In this document: piece after piece, positions 1 to 8,377 of the stretch
Position numbering within the stretch: position 1 is the stretch's first letter
Layout of the letters: every line of letters begins with the position of its first letter
DNA from: an uncultured Oscillospiraceae bacterium
Lineage (GTDB): Bacteria > Bacillota > Clostridia > Oscillospirales > Acutalibacteraceae
Reading direction: 5' to 3'
NCBI GenBank assembly: GCA_900540275.1
Contig: UQFO01000001.1
Coordinates: 1 to 64,000 of the forward strand
DNA: 64,000 nucleotides
Notes under the pieces: generated by a model
Databases searched by the model: none
What the model was told of the DNA's origin: nothing
What the model saw: the letters and a program-made list of their open reading frames with translations, nothing else
Translations under genes and position numbers: made by a program

Positions 1-87
1 TCTATCCGGGCGCAGCTTAAAGCAGCGAAAGAACAGACACCGAAGAAACAGGCAAAACAGAAAACACAGGATTTGGAAAGGAGCTGA
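1..87 (+). CDS. C-terminal tail of an upstream ICE gene (partial)
   Basis: An open frame runs from the window edge to a TGA at 85-87 and encodes about 28 basic residues (SIRAQLKAAK... ending LERS). The tail resembles the end of the next gene (SIRAQLAADKRK...), and the two share the 15-base string ATCCGGGCGCAGCTT at 4-18 and 949-963. It therefore looks like the end of a paralogous or tail-sharing transfer-region protein. It stops three bases before the next ATG and is probably cotranscribed. Function unknown; only the tail is visible. Confidence 0.6.
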   Translation, partial: SIRAQLKAAKEQTPKKQAKQKTQDLERS

Positions 88-90
88 CGC

Positions 91-1035
91 ATGAATAAGT
101 TTGAAAACGTGGATATTTTCGCTTCTCTTGACGCTATCATGCGGCAGAATACAGGATTTTTCCAAAGTGATTTTGACATTGACAAGGAGATTATCGCAAA
201 AGCAGCGGCAAGCCCTAACAGAGAGGATAAGACGCTGCTATGGTTTTGCCGCCCGTCCGGGACGCATTGTTTTAAGGAGCGCGACGTGTTCCTAAAGGAT
301 ACCGCCGCCCACAATACATGGTGTTTTTACAAAGAGCAGACCTGCGACCGCGTTCTTGCCTATGCCGTCGAGCTGACGGGCAGGGAGCGCGGGAAAATCA
401 AAGGCAATCTTTATGAGCTTGACTATGCAAGGCAGTATGAGCGCGTTAAGGACAATGCGCTTGCCGCCGACACAGTCAAGTTGATTTATGAGCATGGGAC
501 AAGGGAGATACCCGCCGGACAGCATTTTAACGGAAATCCCGATACTTCTTTAGGGAAGTTTGAACACTTTGAAGCAGTACCCAACGACCCGGACGCGCTA
601 CAATTCCTTTTACGGGAAGAAAAGCAAAAACGGGATAAACTGACACCGGGCGACTTCAAGGAACATACCGCCGCCCTGCGTGCTGGGCTGATTGAAGCCG
701 AAGCGCGGCGCATTGTGCAGGAAATGAAGCGCAGGGACACGCCCAATAGCCCTAATAGGACACATTTCATGGTGGAGCTGTCCCCGACATTTATGCAGCT
801 TGCGTCCTCTAAGGACACCGACCGTCTGTTTTCCATGTTGCCCTATAAGACACTTTCCTTTTCCAAAATCGAGGGCAGACATGGAACATACGCCTTGATT
901 GATAAAAATGAAAACCGGGGCACAGATATTCGCAGGGTGCGCCCCTCAATCCGGGCGCAGCTTGCCGCTGACAAAAGAAAAGCCGCCCCGAAAAAGGCGG
1001 CTGTAAAATCAAAAAATCACGAATTGGAGGTATGA
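91..1035 (+). CDS. ICE accessory protein of unknown function, 314 aa
   Basis: An ATG follows a good ribosome site (AAAGGAG at 75-81). The 314-residue product is soluble, charged, without signal peptide or membrane segment, and ends in a lysine-rich tail (residues about 285-314) like that of the preceding gene. Its position just before a transposon-transfer-assisting gene in a Tn1549-like transfer region makes it a conjugation-region accessory protein. I do not recognise a catalytic motif. The cysteines are scattered (around residues 53, 60, 78, 85) and do not form an obvious metal site. Close spacing on both sides indicates an operon. Confidence 0.8.
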   Translation: MNKFENVDIFASLDAIMRQNTGFFQSDFDIDKEIIAKAAASPNREDKTLLWFCRPSGTHCFKERDVFLKDTAAHNTWCFYKEQTCDRVLAYAVELTGRERGKIKGNLYELDYARQYERVKDNALAADTVKLIYEHGTREIPAGQHFNGNPDTSLGKFEHFEAVPNDPDALQFLLREEKQKRDKLTPGDFKEHTAALRAGLIEAEARRIVQEMKRRDTPNSPNRTHFMVELSPTFMQLASSKDTDRLFSMLPYKTLSFSKIEGRHGTYALIDKNENRGTDIRRVRPSIRAQLAADKRKAAPKKAAVKSKNHELEV

Positions 1036-1037
1036 GC

Positions 1038-1244
1038 ATGATTAGACTGACAGTTGAAGAAACAAACCTGTTGAGCATTTACAATGAGGACGGCAAACGT
1101 GGGCTTACAGAAAACATCAACGCTGCGCTGCCGTTCATGGACGAGGATATGCGGGAACTGGCGAAACGCACCCTTGCGAAAATCGCACCTCTGACAGAAA
1201 ATGAGTATGCGGAGCTTGCTATTTTCGCCGCTGATGAGGTATGA
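1038..1244 (+). CDS. Transposon-transfer-assisting (TTRAP) family small protein
   Basis: A 68-residue product if the ATG at 1038 is used. GGAGG at 1026-1030 sits 7 bases before it, whereas the ATG at 1032 is only 1 base from it. The start MIRLTVEETNLLSIY, followed by a predicted small helical acidic protein with an ALPFMDEDMRELA stretch, fits the transposon-transfer assisting family (PF14203) common in Tn1549-type elements. The family has no established biochemistry. The gene follows the 314-aa gene directly and its stop overlaps the next start by four bases, so it is likely translationally coupled. Confidence 0.75.
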   Translation: MIRLTVEETNLLSIYNEDGKRGLTENINAALPFMDEDMRELAKRTLAKIAPLTENEYAELAIFAADEV

Positions 1245-1603
1245 CCGGGATAAAGCGGCTTACACCACCCCAAAGCCGGAAAGTCAACAGCCTTATAAAA
1301 AAGGAGTGCTGCAACTGCGATAACGGACACTGTATTTTACTGGACGACGGGGAGGAATGTGTCTGCCCGCAGCTTATTTCCTATTCGCTTCTTTGCAAAT
1401 GGTTTCAGACCGCCGTATTGCCCCTTGATAAGCTGCTGTATGCAGAGCTTTTCAAGACCGAGGATAAAAAGCGTTGTACCGAGTGCGGAACTTCTTTTGC
1501 GTCCACCTCTAACAGCGTCAAATACTGCCCGGACTGCCGGAAGCGTATTACCCGCAGACAGGCAGCGGAGCGCATGAGAAAACGGCGCGCCCTTGTTACG
1601 TAG
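1241..1603 (+). CDS. Cysteine-rich VLP-type zinc-binding-like protein of the ICE
   Basis: 120 residues starting ATGA-coupled to the previous gene. Cysteine clusters are visible: CCNCDNGHC near residues 23-31, CVCPQL near 41-46 and a zinc-ribbon-like pair CTECG...CPDC near residues 79-99, then a basic Arg-rich C-terminus. This matches the Cys_rich_VLP family (PF14194) of conjugative elements. A nucleic-acid or metal-binding role is likely but unproven. It is the last gene of the plus-strand transfer operon and is followed by a strong hairpin terminator. Confidence 0.8.
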   Translation: MTGIKRLTPPQSRKVNSLIKKECCNCDNGHCILLDDGEECVCPQLISYSLLCKWFQTAVLPLDKLLYAELFKTEDKKRCTECGTSFASTSNSVKYCPDCRKRITRRQAAERMRKRRALVT

Positions 1604-1733
1604 TAGGGGCAAAAAAAGCCTTGATTTACGGGGCTTTCAGTGCTTGAAAATGACGCGGCAAGGGTTTTATACCTTATCCCCTAAAAATGACGTTCTATTG
1701 CGTAACAGATACCAAAAACGCACCTACATAAAA

Positions 1734-1782
1734 CAGGGCGCGGACAGTCTTTTGTTGGCTGTCTGCGCCCTGTTCTTTTACT
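1734..1782. terminator. Bidirectional rho-independent terminator between convergent ICE genes
   Basis: A 14-bp stem (1734-1747 with 1759-1772, one G-T wobble) with an 11-base loop is followed by TTCTTTTA on the plus strand and by TTTTATG on the minus strand. It lies between the plus-strand transfer genes and the minus-strand mob genes, so it can end transcripts from both sides. Confidence 0.8.
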
Positions 1783-2040
1783 TTATTCGTGCAGTTCTTC
1801 TATATCCTTTATTCGGTTTTCCAATAGGATATACAGCTCTCCATTCTCTCCCCTTATAACCAGAGTATCATTTTCATCGGAATAAGTTCCATATTCCACA
1901 CATTCTATATATCCGATAAGTGTATTTCCGTCCTCAAAAGTAATTTGGATTTTACTGTCTGCGTTAATATAAGTTTCTACGCCATAACTGCCATTTTCTA
2001 ATGTTATTCTGTAACATGGTGTAATACCAACCATTTTCAT
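1783..2040 (-). CDS. Small hypothetical ICE protein, 85 aa
   Basis: The product MKMVGITPCYRITLENG... has alternating hydrophobic and polar residues suggesting a compact beta-strand fold, and ends in an acidic helix (IKDIEELHE). No family is recognised. It lies 2 bases downstream of the relaxase stop on the same strand, so it is probably the last gene of the mob transcript, ending at the terminator at 1734-1782. Confidence 0.6.
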   Translation of the reverse strand: MKMVGITPCYRITLENGSYGVETYINADSKIQITFEDGNTLIGYIECVEYGTYSDENDTLVIRGENGELYILLENRIKDIEELHE

Positions 2041-2042
2041 AA

Positions 2043-3389
2043 TTATTCCCGTTCCTTTCCTTTCTTCCGTTCCGGCTCTTTGCCTTGCCGCAAAATATTG
2101 TCTATGTTCTGTTTGATAACGTCGTATTCCTTGACCTGTTTTTTCAGCTTGCCATAATCAGCGTAAAGGGCTTCTTTTTGCGCTTGTAGTTTCCCGTATT
2201 CTTCCTGCATGGCGGCAAGATTGGGGAGTTTAGTAACGCCCGCCGCTTTCAGTGTCTTTACTGCCGCTTCATGGAGTATCAGACTGCTTTCCTGCTTTGC
2301 CCGGTATGCGTCCTTATCCTTTGCCCTGCGGTATGCTTCATAGACAGGTTTTGTCTTTTGGTAGGTAGTAACGTGCTTCATCAGCACCGCCATATCTGCA
2401 AGACGCTTTTCCACGCTCTTTAATGCGTCTGCTGTCTTTTCATTTTCCGCATTTACTTCCTCAATCCGGCTGACTAAATCTGCGTACTGCTCAATCTTAT
2501 GTTCTGTCAAGAAATTCATAGTCTTTGCAGCCAGTTTCAGATTATGGATTTTCGCCCACTGTTCATAGCCCCGGCTCTCTTGTGCCTTGATACTGTTTTC
2601 AATGTCAATAAGCAGCGATACGCCGCGCTGCTCTTTGGGAGCTTTCGCTGCCTTTGTGCGTTTGCCCTCTATCCGTTCTCTTATGGCTTCCTCTGTATAA
2701 TCTGTACCGAGAGTTTTCAGACGGGTAAAGCGTTCCTGTCCGGGAGCGCGGCAGGAGATATATTTTCCCGGCTTTATCTCATAACCCGCTGCCTGTAACC
2801 GCTGCAACAATTCTTCAAAACTTGCTACTTGGGGGATAAGCGTATCAACGGCAATTTTCAGCTTGCCTTTCCAACTTGTACCGACCTTTTCCGCTTGATA
2901 TTCTGCATAGCTTTTTCCCTTGCTGCCTTTGCCCGGAACGACAACAGACAGCCCGTTTTCCCGGCACAGCTTATCGCTCATGTTCCGTATGCCGTAGTAA
3001 CTGCGCTTATTGGAATTGTACTTATGGTAGTCAACAAAATTGACCGCACAAAAAATGATATGGTTATGGATATGCCCTTTGTCTATGTGGGTAGTTAAGA
3101 CGTATTCATGCTGTCCCTTTGTTACCGCGTCGGCAAGCTGCTTTCCGATTTCGTGGGCTTTCTCATAATCTACTTCTCCCGGCTCAAAGGACTGTATCAA
3201 ATGGTGGGCGAGATTGTTTCCCTTATCTATGGCTTGTGCAAGCGTAAATCCAAACTCAATATCTGCCGTTTCATAGCTGCACCCAAAGGAGGACACAAGC
3301 ATTTTCCCGTCTGTTTTATCCGGGTTTTGGATATAGTCAAGGGCTTTGCTCAACGTGCTTTTAATAGGCTTAATCTTTGTAACCGCCAT
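2043..3389 (-). CDS. MobA/VirD2-type relaxase (MOBP-like)
   Basis: The 448-residue product begins MAVTKIKPIKSTLSKALDYI. Tyr19 in the ALDYI stretch is the likely nicking tyrosine, and the metal-binding motif HIDKGHIHNH occupies residues 101-110 (H106, H108, H110). These are the hallmarks of relaxase/mobilisation nucleases that cut oriT and stay attached to the transferred strand. The C-terminal half (about 265-448) is rich in Lys/Glu and probably coiled coil. Its start lies inside the end of the MobC-like gene (40-base overlap), typical of coupled mobC-mobA pairs. Confidence 0.9.
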   Translation of the reverse strand: MAVTKIKPIKSTLSKALDYIQNPDKTDGKMLVSSFGCSYETADIEFGFTLAQAIDKGNNLAHHLIQSFEPGEVDYEKAHEIGKQLADAVTKGQHEYVLTTHIDKGHIHNHIIFCAVNFVDYHKYNSNKRSYYGIRNMSDKLCRENGLSVVVPGKGSKGKSYAEYQAEKVGTSWKGKLKIAVDTLIPQVASFEELLQRLQAAGYEIKPGKYISCRAPGQERFTRLKTLGTDYTEEAIRERIEGKRTKAAKAPKEQRGVSLLIDIENSIKAQESRGYEQWAKIHNLKLAAKTMNFLTEHKIEQYADLVSRIEEVNAENEKTADALKSVEKRLADMAVLMKHVTTYQKTKPVYEAYRRAKDKDAYRAKQESSLILHEAAVKTLKAAGVTKLPNLAAMQEEYGKLQAQKEALYADYGKLKKQVKEYDVIKQNIDNILRQGKEPERKKGKERE

Positions 3390-3679
3390 ATCTCCGCAAG
3401 CACCCCCTTTATTTCCTCTATGTCCTCTTGGTAAACGCTGCCTGTCGCATTGACACGCTTTGCAATCTGATTGATGTTGACCCCGATTTTCTGTATCTCT
3501 GCTGTCATGCCTTTTATATCGCTATGGTCTGTCTGAATGATATACCCGTCAATGGCAATCTTGCGAAGATACGCCGCCATGTTCCGGGTAGGGACAAGCT
3601 TCATTTTCTGTTCAATCAATGCCCTTTCTTCCTCTGTTACATAGAATTTGATTTGTATTTTTCTTTTGCGTCCGTTCAT
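3350..3679 (-). CDS. MobC-like relaxosome accessory protein
   Basis: I start this at the ATG at 3679 (MNGRKRKIQIKFYVTEEE), preceded by AAAGGAG on the minus strand; a longer upstream frame lacks such a site. The 109-residue product has a basic N-terminus with a ribbon-helix-helix-like pattern (IQIKFYVTEEERALI) and the conserved helix IGVNINQIAKRVN near residues 65-77, typical of MobC/relaxosome proteins that bind oriT and help the relaxase. It overlaps the relaxase start. The DNA just upstream is the natural place for oriT. Confidence 0.85.
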   Translation of the reverse strand: MNGRKRKIQIKFYVTEEERALIEQKMKLVPTRNMAAYLRKIAIDGYIIQTDHSDIKGMTAEIQKIGVNINQIAKRVNATGSVYQEDIEEIKGVLAEIWRLQRLSLLKAR

Positions 3680-3689
3680 GCAATCGCTC

Positions 3690-3860
3690 CTTTCCATTCC
3701 GAGGGTTTGGGACACTTCCCAACAAGCAATTTTCAACCGACGCACCGCAGGACGGGAGGGCGAAAATACGGAAAAGGGTACTCTTTTCCTATGCTTGCTA
3801 CGAAACTTTATCCCTTACTACCTACAACACCGGGAACGGCAAATTTGACGAACTTTCCCA
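3690..3860. other. Candidate oriT region upstream of mobC
   Basis: Non-coding DNA between the mobC start and the XRE terminator. It contains a perfect 7-bp inverted repeat, GGAAAAG (3770-3776) and CTTTTCC (3783-3789), followed by a pyrimidine-rich stretch. In MOBP systems oriT usually lies directly upstream of mobC/mobA and has such a repeat near nic. I cannot identify the nick site. Confidence 0.4.
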
Positions 3861-3889
3861 AAAGAAAAACGCCGCAATCTGCGACGTTT
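3861..3889 (-). terminator. Terminator of the XRE regulator gene
   Basis: Read on the minus strand, AACG-x-CGCA pairs with TGCG-x-CGTT (3868-3888, 3-base loop) and is followed by TTTTCTTT. It sits 34 bases past the XRE stop codon. Confidence 0.65.
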
Positions 3890-3922
3890 CAATCACTCTA
3901 TATAAACAAAAACGAGAGAACT

Positions 3923-4282
3923 TTATTCCCCCGTTTCGTCGTTGTTGGCTTCCTCTATTCCTTTTGCAGTAGCAGACAGGATTTTCAAATCTTTTTCGCT
4001 CATACCGTCAAGCATAGTATCGAGCTGACGGCGGCGCGTGGATTTCTCCTGTTCCCGTTCCGGGAAAAAGAACTGGTCTACTGATACATCAAGCAGGGTT
4101 ACAAGCTCATATAAAATCTGTAAACTTGGGTGCTGCCCGCTGTTCTCAATGGACGCGATATATCGGGGCGCAATATTCAGCGTATCGGCTAACTGATTGC
4201 GTGATATTCCCTTTGCTTTTCTTGCTGCTTTAATGGCTTGCCCGAAAGCCTTAAAATCAAATTTTTCTTTGTTCTGCTTCAT
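3923..4282 (-). CDS. XRE-family helix-turn-helix regulator
   Basis: About 119 residues from the ATG at 4282, which has GGTGA about 9 bases upstream; ATGs at 4288 and 4297 are alternatives. The N-terminal half carries a lambda-repressor-type HTH: FGQAIKAARKAKGISRNQLA then LNIAPRYIASIENSG and LQILYELVTLLDVS. The C-terminal tail is acidic and may oligomerise. It is transcribed divergently from the small HTH gene at 4443, with a 14-bp palindrome in between, so it probably represses that promoter, its own, or both. Confidence 0.85.
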   Translation of the reverse strand: MKQNKEKFDFKAFGQAIKAARKAKGISRNQLADTLNIAPRYIASIENSGQHPSLQILYELVTLLDVSVDQFFFPEREQEKSTRRRQLDTMLDGMSEKDLKILSATAKGIEEANNDETGE

Positions 4283-4377
4283 AGTCATTTCACCCAACTA
4301 CATTGTATATTTCATCTTCCTTTCGAGATATGATTACACACAGCACATTATTGACTGAAATAGAGCATATCATATAC

Positions 4378-4412
4378 TTGATATTATTCGGCTATCCGAG
4401 TATAATTATACT
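4378..4412 (+). promoter_or_regulatory. Promoter with overlapping palindromic operator
   Basis: TTGATA (4378-4383), a 17-base spacer and TATAAT (4401-4406). A perfect 14-bp palindrome, AGTATAATTATACT (4399-4412), covers the -10 box, a position expected to block polymerase when occupied. The divergent XRE regulator is the obvious candidate binder. Confidence 0.7.
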
Positions 4413-4442
4413 GGTAAAATTTGAGGAAAGGGCGTTTTGATT

Positions 4443-4628
4443 ATGGAATATATGTCTTGTCCCGAAGCGGCAAAGAAATGGGGAATTTCTGAAAGACGAG
4501 TACAGATACTTTGTAGCGAAAATCGCATACCGGGCGTTTCAAAACTGGGGTATATGTGGCTGATACCAAAAAACGCGGAAAAACCTTTTGATATGAGAAA
4601 GAAACAACATAAAATGCAGATACAATAA
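4443..4628 (+). CDS. Small helix-turn-helix DNA-binding protein
   Basis: About 61 residues from the ATG at 4443, preceded by GAGGAAAGGG. MEYMSCPEAAKKWGISERR followed by VQILCSENRIPGVSKLGYMW is the winged-helix/MerR-like pattern of small excisionase-type HTH proteins frequent in Firmicute mobile elements. It lies between the XRE regulator and the Bce-type cassette. It may regulate the cassette or the element. Its target is unknown. Confidence 0.75.
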   Translation: MEYMSCPEAAKKWGISERRVQILCSENRIPGVSKLGYMWLIPKNAEKPFDMRKKQHKMQIQ

Positions 4629-4642
4629 ACAAACAAATAAAC

Positions 4643-4659
4643 CTTACAACAACTGTAAG
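4643..4659 (+). promoter_or_regulatory. Candidate BceR-type operator before the ABC transporter genes
   Basis: CTTACA (4643-4648) and TGTAAG (4654-4659) form a perfect 6-bp inverted repeat with a 5-base spacer. BceR-like response regulators bind TNACA-N4-TGTAA-type repeats upstream of their transporter genes, so this site 75 bases before the transporter start fits except for one extra spacer base. A further CGTAAG direct repeat lies at about 4695-4710. Confidence 0.5.
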
Positions 4660-4733
4660 TGGTGTGGTTGCTTCTTATGCAGTAAAATTATATTCGTAAG
4701 ATAAGCGTAAGCAAAAAATGTGAGGTGTGAGAT

Positions 4734-5516
4734 ATGAATGATACAAAAAAACTATTAGAAGTACGCGACTTGCACAAAGCATATTCCAAAGAGGGGGTTC
4801 CAACAAAAGCACTAAACGGAATTACCTTTGATGTTCTGAATGGCGAATATTTGGGAATTATGGGAGCCAGCGGTTCTGGAAAAACAACATTGTTGAATTG
4901 TATTGCTACGGTCATTAAACCAACCTCTGGACAAATTTTACTTTCAGGTGCCAATATAAGCTCTTTTGATGGCACGAAGTTGGCTGAATATCGTGGCAAC
5001 AAGATTGGTTATCTATTTCAAGATTTTGCTTTACTTGATAATCTAACTGGTAAAGAAAATATTATATTGCCTTTATCAATTCATAATATTGACATTGTTA
5101 CAGCGGAAAAAAAGCTAAAAGATATAGCAGATTTTCTTGGAATTACAGACGTTCTTTCTAAATTTCCGTCACAAATGTCGGGCGGTCAAAAACAACGCGT
5201 AGCTGCTGCACGTAGTTTGATTTCTGACCCCGATATTATTTTGGCTGATGAACCTACAGGTGCATTAGATACAAAATCAGCACGTTTACTCATGGAGAAG
5301 TTACAGGAAATCAATCTTAGGCGTGGACGCACAATCCTAATGGTCACGCATGACCCTAACGCCGCGAGTTTCTGTTCTCGTATTTTGTTCATTCAAGACG
5401 GTGTTATTTTCCATGAGTTACGTCGTAAAATTCCAAATGAAACACAGGAAGATTTTTATGCACGTATTTTACAAGTGATGGCTCAAATGGGGGGAGGAAG
5501 TGCAAATGTTCTTTAA
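4734..5516 (+). CDS. BceA-type ABC transporter ATP-binding protein
   Basis: 260 residues. Walker A GASGSGKTTLL (about residues 43-53), Q-loop LFQDFALLDN, signature MSGGQKQRVAAARSL, Walker B IILADEPTGALD and the H-loop MVTHD are all present and canonical. The family partners a large permease to sense and detoxify cell-wall-active peptides such as bacitracin or lantibiotics. The gene overlaps the permease gene by 11 bases. The cassette is visibly A+T-richer than the transfer genes around it, suggesting separate acquisition. Confidence 0.93.
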   Translation: MNDTKKLLEVRDLHKAYSKEGVPTKALNGITFDVLNGEYLGIMGASGSGKTTLLNCIATVIKPTSGQILLSGANISSFDGTKLAEYRGNKIGYLFQDFALLDNLTGKENIILPLSIHNIDIVTAEKKLKDIADFLGITDVLSKFPSQMSGGQKQRVAAARSLISDPDIILADEPTGALDTKSARLLMEKLQEINLRRGRTILMVTHDPNAASFCSRILFIQDGVIFHELRRKIPNETQEDFYARILQVMAQMGGGSANVL

Positions 5517-7656
5517 TCTCACATGGCGAAACGCCAAACGGAGCCGTAGCGAAAACCTAATTTATTTTCTGACAATGATAACAGCCGTAGCAATGTTTTA
5601 TATAGTGCTTTCTCTTGGACAACAGGACGTAATACGTTTTTTAAGTGAAATTGAGAGCGACGCAGTAGAACGGTTGCTTACTAATCTTTTACCGACGGTT
5701 TATCTTTGTGCTTTATTATTTGTGTTCTTTCTCGTAGTATTTGCAAACAAATATCAACTTGAATGTCGTAGTCGAGAACTGGGGCTTTATTTGATGTTTG
5801 GAATGACAAAGATTAAATTATTTATTCAAATAATGACAGAGGGGCTAATCACGTCGTTTTTAGCTCTTTTAGGAGGGCTTGTATGCGGTGGCTTTTTATC
5901 CGAAGCTATAAGTCTTACAACCGCGCGTTTAGTAGGGCATGGTATCATTACACACCAATTAAGTTTTTCTGTAAGTGCCGCTATTTTCACATCGTTAGGC
6001 TTCTTGATTATTCAGTTTGTAGCATTGTTTGTTCTATGCGGAAAGCTGTTCCGTAAAGAGCTACATCAACTTGTTTATGGAGAGATGGCGAAAAAGCAAC
6101 GCACAGGGAATCCATATGTAAGTTTCGTATCGTTTGCTATAGGCACCGTAATTTTGCTTGTCGCGTACTGGATTGTTGTAGAGCATTTTATGGCTGCGAG
6201 TGGGGCAATGCTGCTTATTGCCGTTTTACTTGGAATTATCGGAACAATTCTATTTATTCGAGGACTTGCAAGAATTTTGAGTATATGGGCAGCTTCTATA
6301 AAACACAAAGCCACAAGAGGACTTTATGTATTTACTTTACGGCAGTTGCATGAAAATGTCGTTAATAAATATATTTCAATCAGCGTAGCGTCCATTCTGA
6401 TGATGCTTACTATTATGTTAATTACCGACGGCTCAGTGCGCATAATGTCATATGGAAGTGAATTGACACGAGGTACTTCTGTTTATGACTTTACTGTAAT
6501 GGGCAACGACCAAATTGTTGAGAAGTATCTTTCCAACGAACAAATTCGTCCTTATGTATCAAATCTGAACCGTATGGAAATAGGAAATATAAAATCCACT
6601 GCTTCGGATGGGATAAGTTCTCCTGTTGATTGGTCGAAATTTAGGAAACAAATCGTGCAGCATTTACCTCAAGATGTAGTAGACCCTGCCACACAAGAAG
6701 ATGGTATGTATAGTTTTGGCTCCGACCAACCTGCTGCCTTAAACCTTTTAGGTCTTATTGATACTGGTAGTTCTTCTCCTTATTTGCTTCCTGTATCTTC
6801 CTATAATCGGTTATTGGATGCCGCGGGAGAAAAACAGATTAGCCTTGGGAACAATGAAGTTGTCTATTATCTCAACCCAGATTTTTTAGGTAATGCTCAA
6901 GATGAAACGGTTACACTGTTAAATCAAATTGCAGCAGACGCACAGGCGAATAATGAAGCGTTGCTTTCTATCAACGAAAGACCATTTTATCTTGTTCCCT
7001 CTGTACCGATGAAAGGGTTGACCGCAGATGAAAATATCAAGATTATAACTGCATTGATTGTTTCAGATGAGATATATTCAGAATTTGTAAATTCAGACAC
7101 TTGTATGGTTTATTGGAACTTTTGTATTCCTAATGAACTTGTTGAAACAAAAGGTTTAATGTTACCGATTATGGAAGCTCGTGATTTGTTAAAACCATCT
7201 GGTCTATATTACGAAAGCTATCTTAATAATTTTGGGCGACAATTATTTTATGTTATTTCCGGAAGTTATACAACACTATACATGGGATTTATGTTTTTGA
7301 TTATTGCGTGTGCATTACTTGCCCTGCAATTCTTGACGCAAATGCAAACTACAAAATCAAGGTATCTAACACTCTCTATTTTAGGAGCACGACGTGAACA
7401 AATTAAGCGTTCTATCAACCAACAAGTATTATGGTATTTCCTGCTTCCTCTTATATTAGCGTGTATCAGCGGAGCAGTAGGGATATATGCCATGCAGCTA
7501 TATTTATATTCAGGAGCGGCACACCTTGAACAGTCCTATCCTCTTTTAATTGCTATGGCTGTTATTGTTGTTCTTGTTATGGTAATTTACGGTGTGGCTG
7601 TTGCTCGAACAGCTAATCGTGAAATAGGAAAGCTCAATTACAAGCCCAATTCTTAA
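5506..7656 (+). CDS. BceB-type ABC transporter permease
   Basis: I choose the ATG at 5506 because GGGGAGG ends 8 bases upstream; an in-frame GTG at 5500 is too close. The 716-residue product has an N-terminal membrane helix, FtsX-like segments (about 55-75, 100-130, 150-180, 200-260, 285-310), a large extracellular domain (about 325-560) and FtsX-like helices near the C-terminus. This is the ten-helix BceB layout, in which the extracellular domain binds the peptide and signals to a partner kinase. The kinase is encoded just downstream. Confidence 0.92.
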   Translation: MFFNLTWRNAKRSRSENLIYFLTMITAVAMFYIVLSLGQQDVIRFLSEIESDAVERLLTNLLPTVYLCALLFVFFLVVFANKYQLECRSRELGLYLMFGMTKIKLFIQIMTEGLITSFLALLGGLVCGGFLSEAISLTTARLVGHGIITHQLSFSVSAAIFTSLGFLIIQFVALFVLCGKLFRKELHQLVYGEMAKKQRTGNPYVSFVSFAIGTVILLVAYWIVVEHFMAASGAMLLIAVLLGIIGTILFIRGLARILSIWAASIKHKATRGLYVFTLRQLHENVVNKYISISVASILMMLTIMLITDGSVRIMSYGSELTRGTSVYDFTVMGNDQIVEKYLSNEQIRPYVSNLNRMEIGNIKSTASDGISSPVDWSKFRKQIVQHLPQDVVDPATQEDGMYSFGSDQPAALNLLGLIDTGSSSPYLLPVSSYNRLLDAAGEKQISLGNNEVVYYLNPDFLGNAQDETVTLLNQIAADAQANNEALLSINERPFYLVPSVPMKGLTADENIKIITALIVSDEIYSEFVNSDTCMVYWNFCIPNELVETKGLMLPIMEARDLLKPSGLYYESYLNNFGRQLFYVISGSYTTLYMGFMFLIIACALLALQFLTQMQTTKSRYLTLSILGARREQIKRSINQQVLWYFLLPLILACISGAVGIYAMQLYLYSGAAHLEQSYPLLIAMAVIVVLVMVIYGVAVARTANREIGKLNYKPNS

Positions 7657-7693
7657 CAGGCTTATAAATATTATGGGAAAGGAGGCGGACATA

Positions 7694-8377
7694 TTGGCAA
7701 AGATAGTTGTGGTTGAAGATGATGTTTATATGCGAGAAGAACTGTTGAACTTATTAGAAAAATCGGGATATGATACGATTGGATTATCGGATTTTGAAAA
7801 CGCAGTATCAGAAATAGCAGCATATTTTCCCGACTTAATTTTGCTTGACATCAATCTTCCCTTTCGTTCGGGTTTTGAAATATGTAAAGAGTTGAAAGCT
7901 AAACAGATTGGTACGGTACTCGTATTGACTGCAAGAGATAAATTGCAGGACGAACTGCACGCATTAGACTTGGGGGCTGATGACTATTTAACAAAACCTT
8001 GTAATATGTCACGTTTACTTGCCCGAATTAAAAATCTTCTTCGACGTAAAGAAGAACAGGTACAGCAAGGGTTACTTGATGGAGGTGGTTTTTTACTTGA
8101 CCCGAATACCTTTACAATTTATGTAGGGAATAGCTCTTACCTTATGCCACCGAACGAAGGAAAAATATTACTTGCTCTCTTGAAAAATAGCCCTAAGATT
8201 GTTTCTAAAAAAGAATTATGCATTAGACTATGGGGAACAGAAGAATTTATAGACGAAAATGCATTACAAGTAAATTTTACTCGGCTGCGAAAAACGCTTC
8301 GTGAATTTGGTCTTGAAGAACGTATAGAAACAGTGCGCGGTCAAGGCTACCGCTTGAAAGAGCAGGTGCGCTTATGA
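7694..8377 (+). CDS. BceR-type OmpR-family response regulator
   Basis: The start is taken as TTG at 7694 (LAKIVVVEDD), with AAAGGAGG 8 bases upstream; the ATG at 7673 lies before that site. The receiver domain has the acidic pair ED, the phospho-acceptor Asp in LILLDINLP and the Lys in TKPCN. The C-terminal half is an OmpR/PhoB winged helix ending in TVRGQGYRL. The stop overlaps the kinase start (ATGA at 8374). It probably activates the transporter promoter through the repeat at 4643-4659. Confidence 0.93.
   Translation: MAKIVVVEDDVYMREELLNLLEKSGYDTIGLSDFENAVSEIAAYFPDLILLDINLPFRSGFEICKELKAKQIGTVLVLTARDKLQDELHALDLGADDYLTKPCNMSRLLARIKNLLRRKEEQVQQGLLDGGGFLLDPNTFTIYVGNSSYLMPPNEGKILLALLKNSPKIVSKKELCIRLWGTEEFIDENALQVNFTRLRKTLREFGLEERIETVRGQGYRLKEQVRL

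Noticed and set aside
1593..1859. Open frame of 88 codons overlapping the ICE terminator
   Set aside because: It runs through the bidirectional terminator hairpin and into the antisense of the 85-aa gene, has no ribosome site and no recognisable product.
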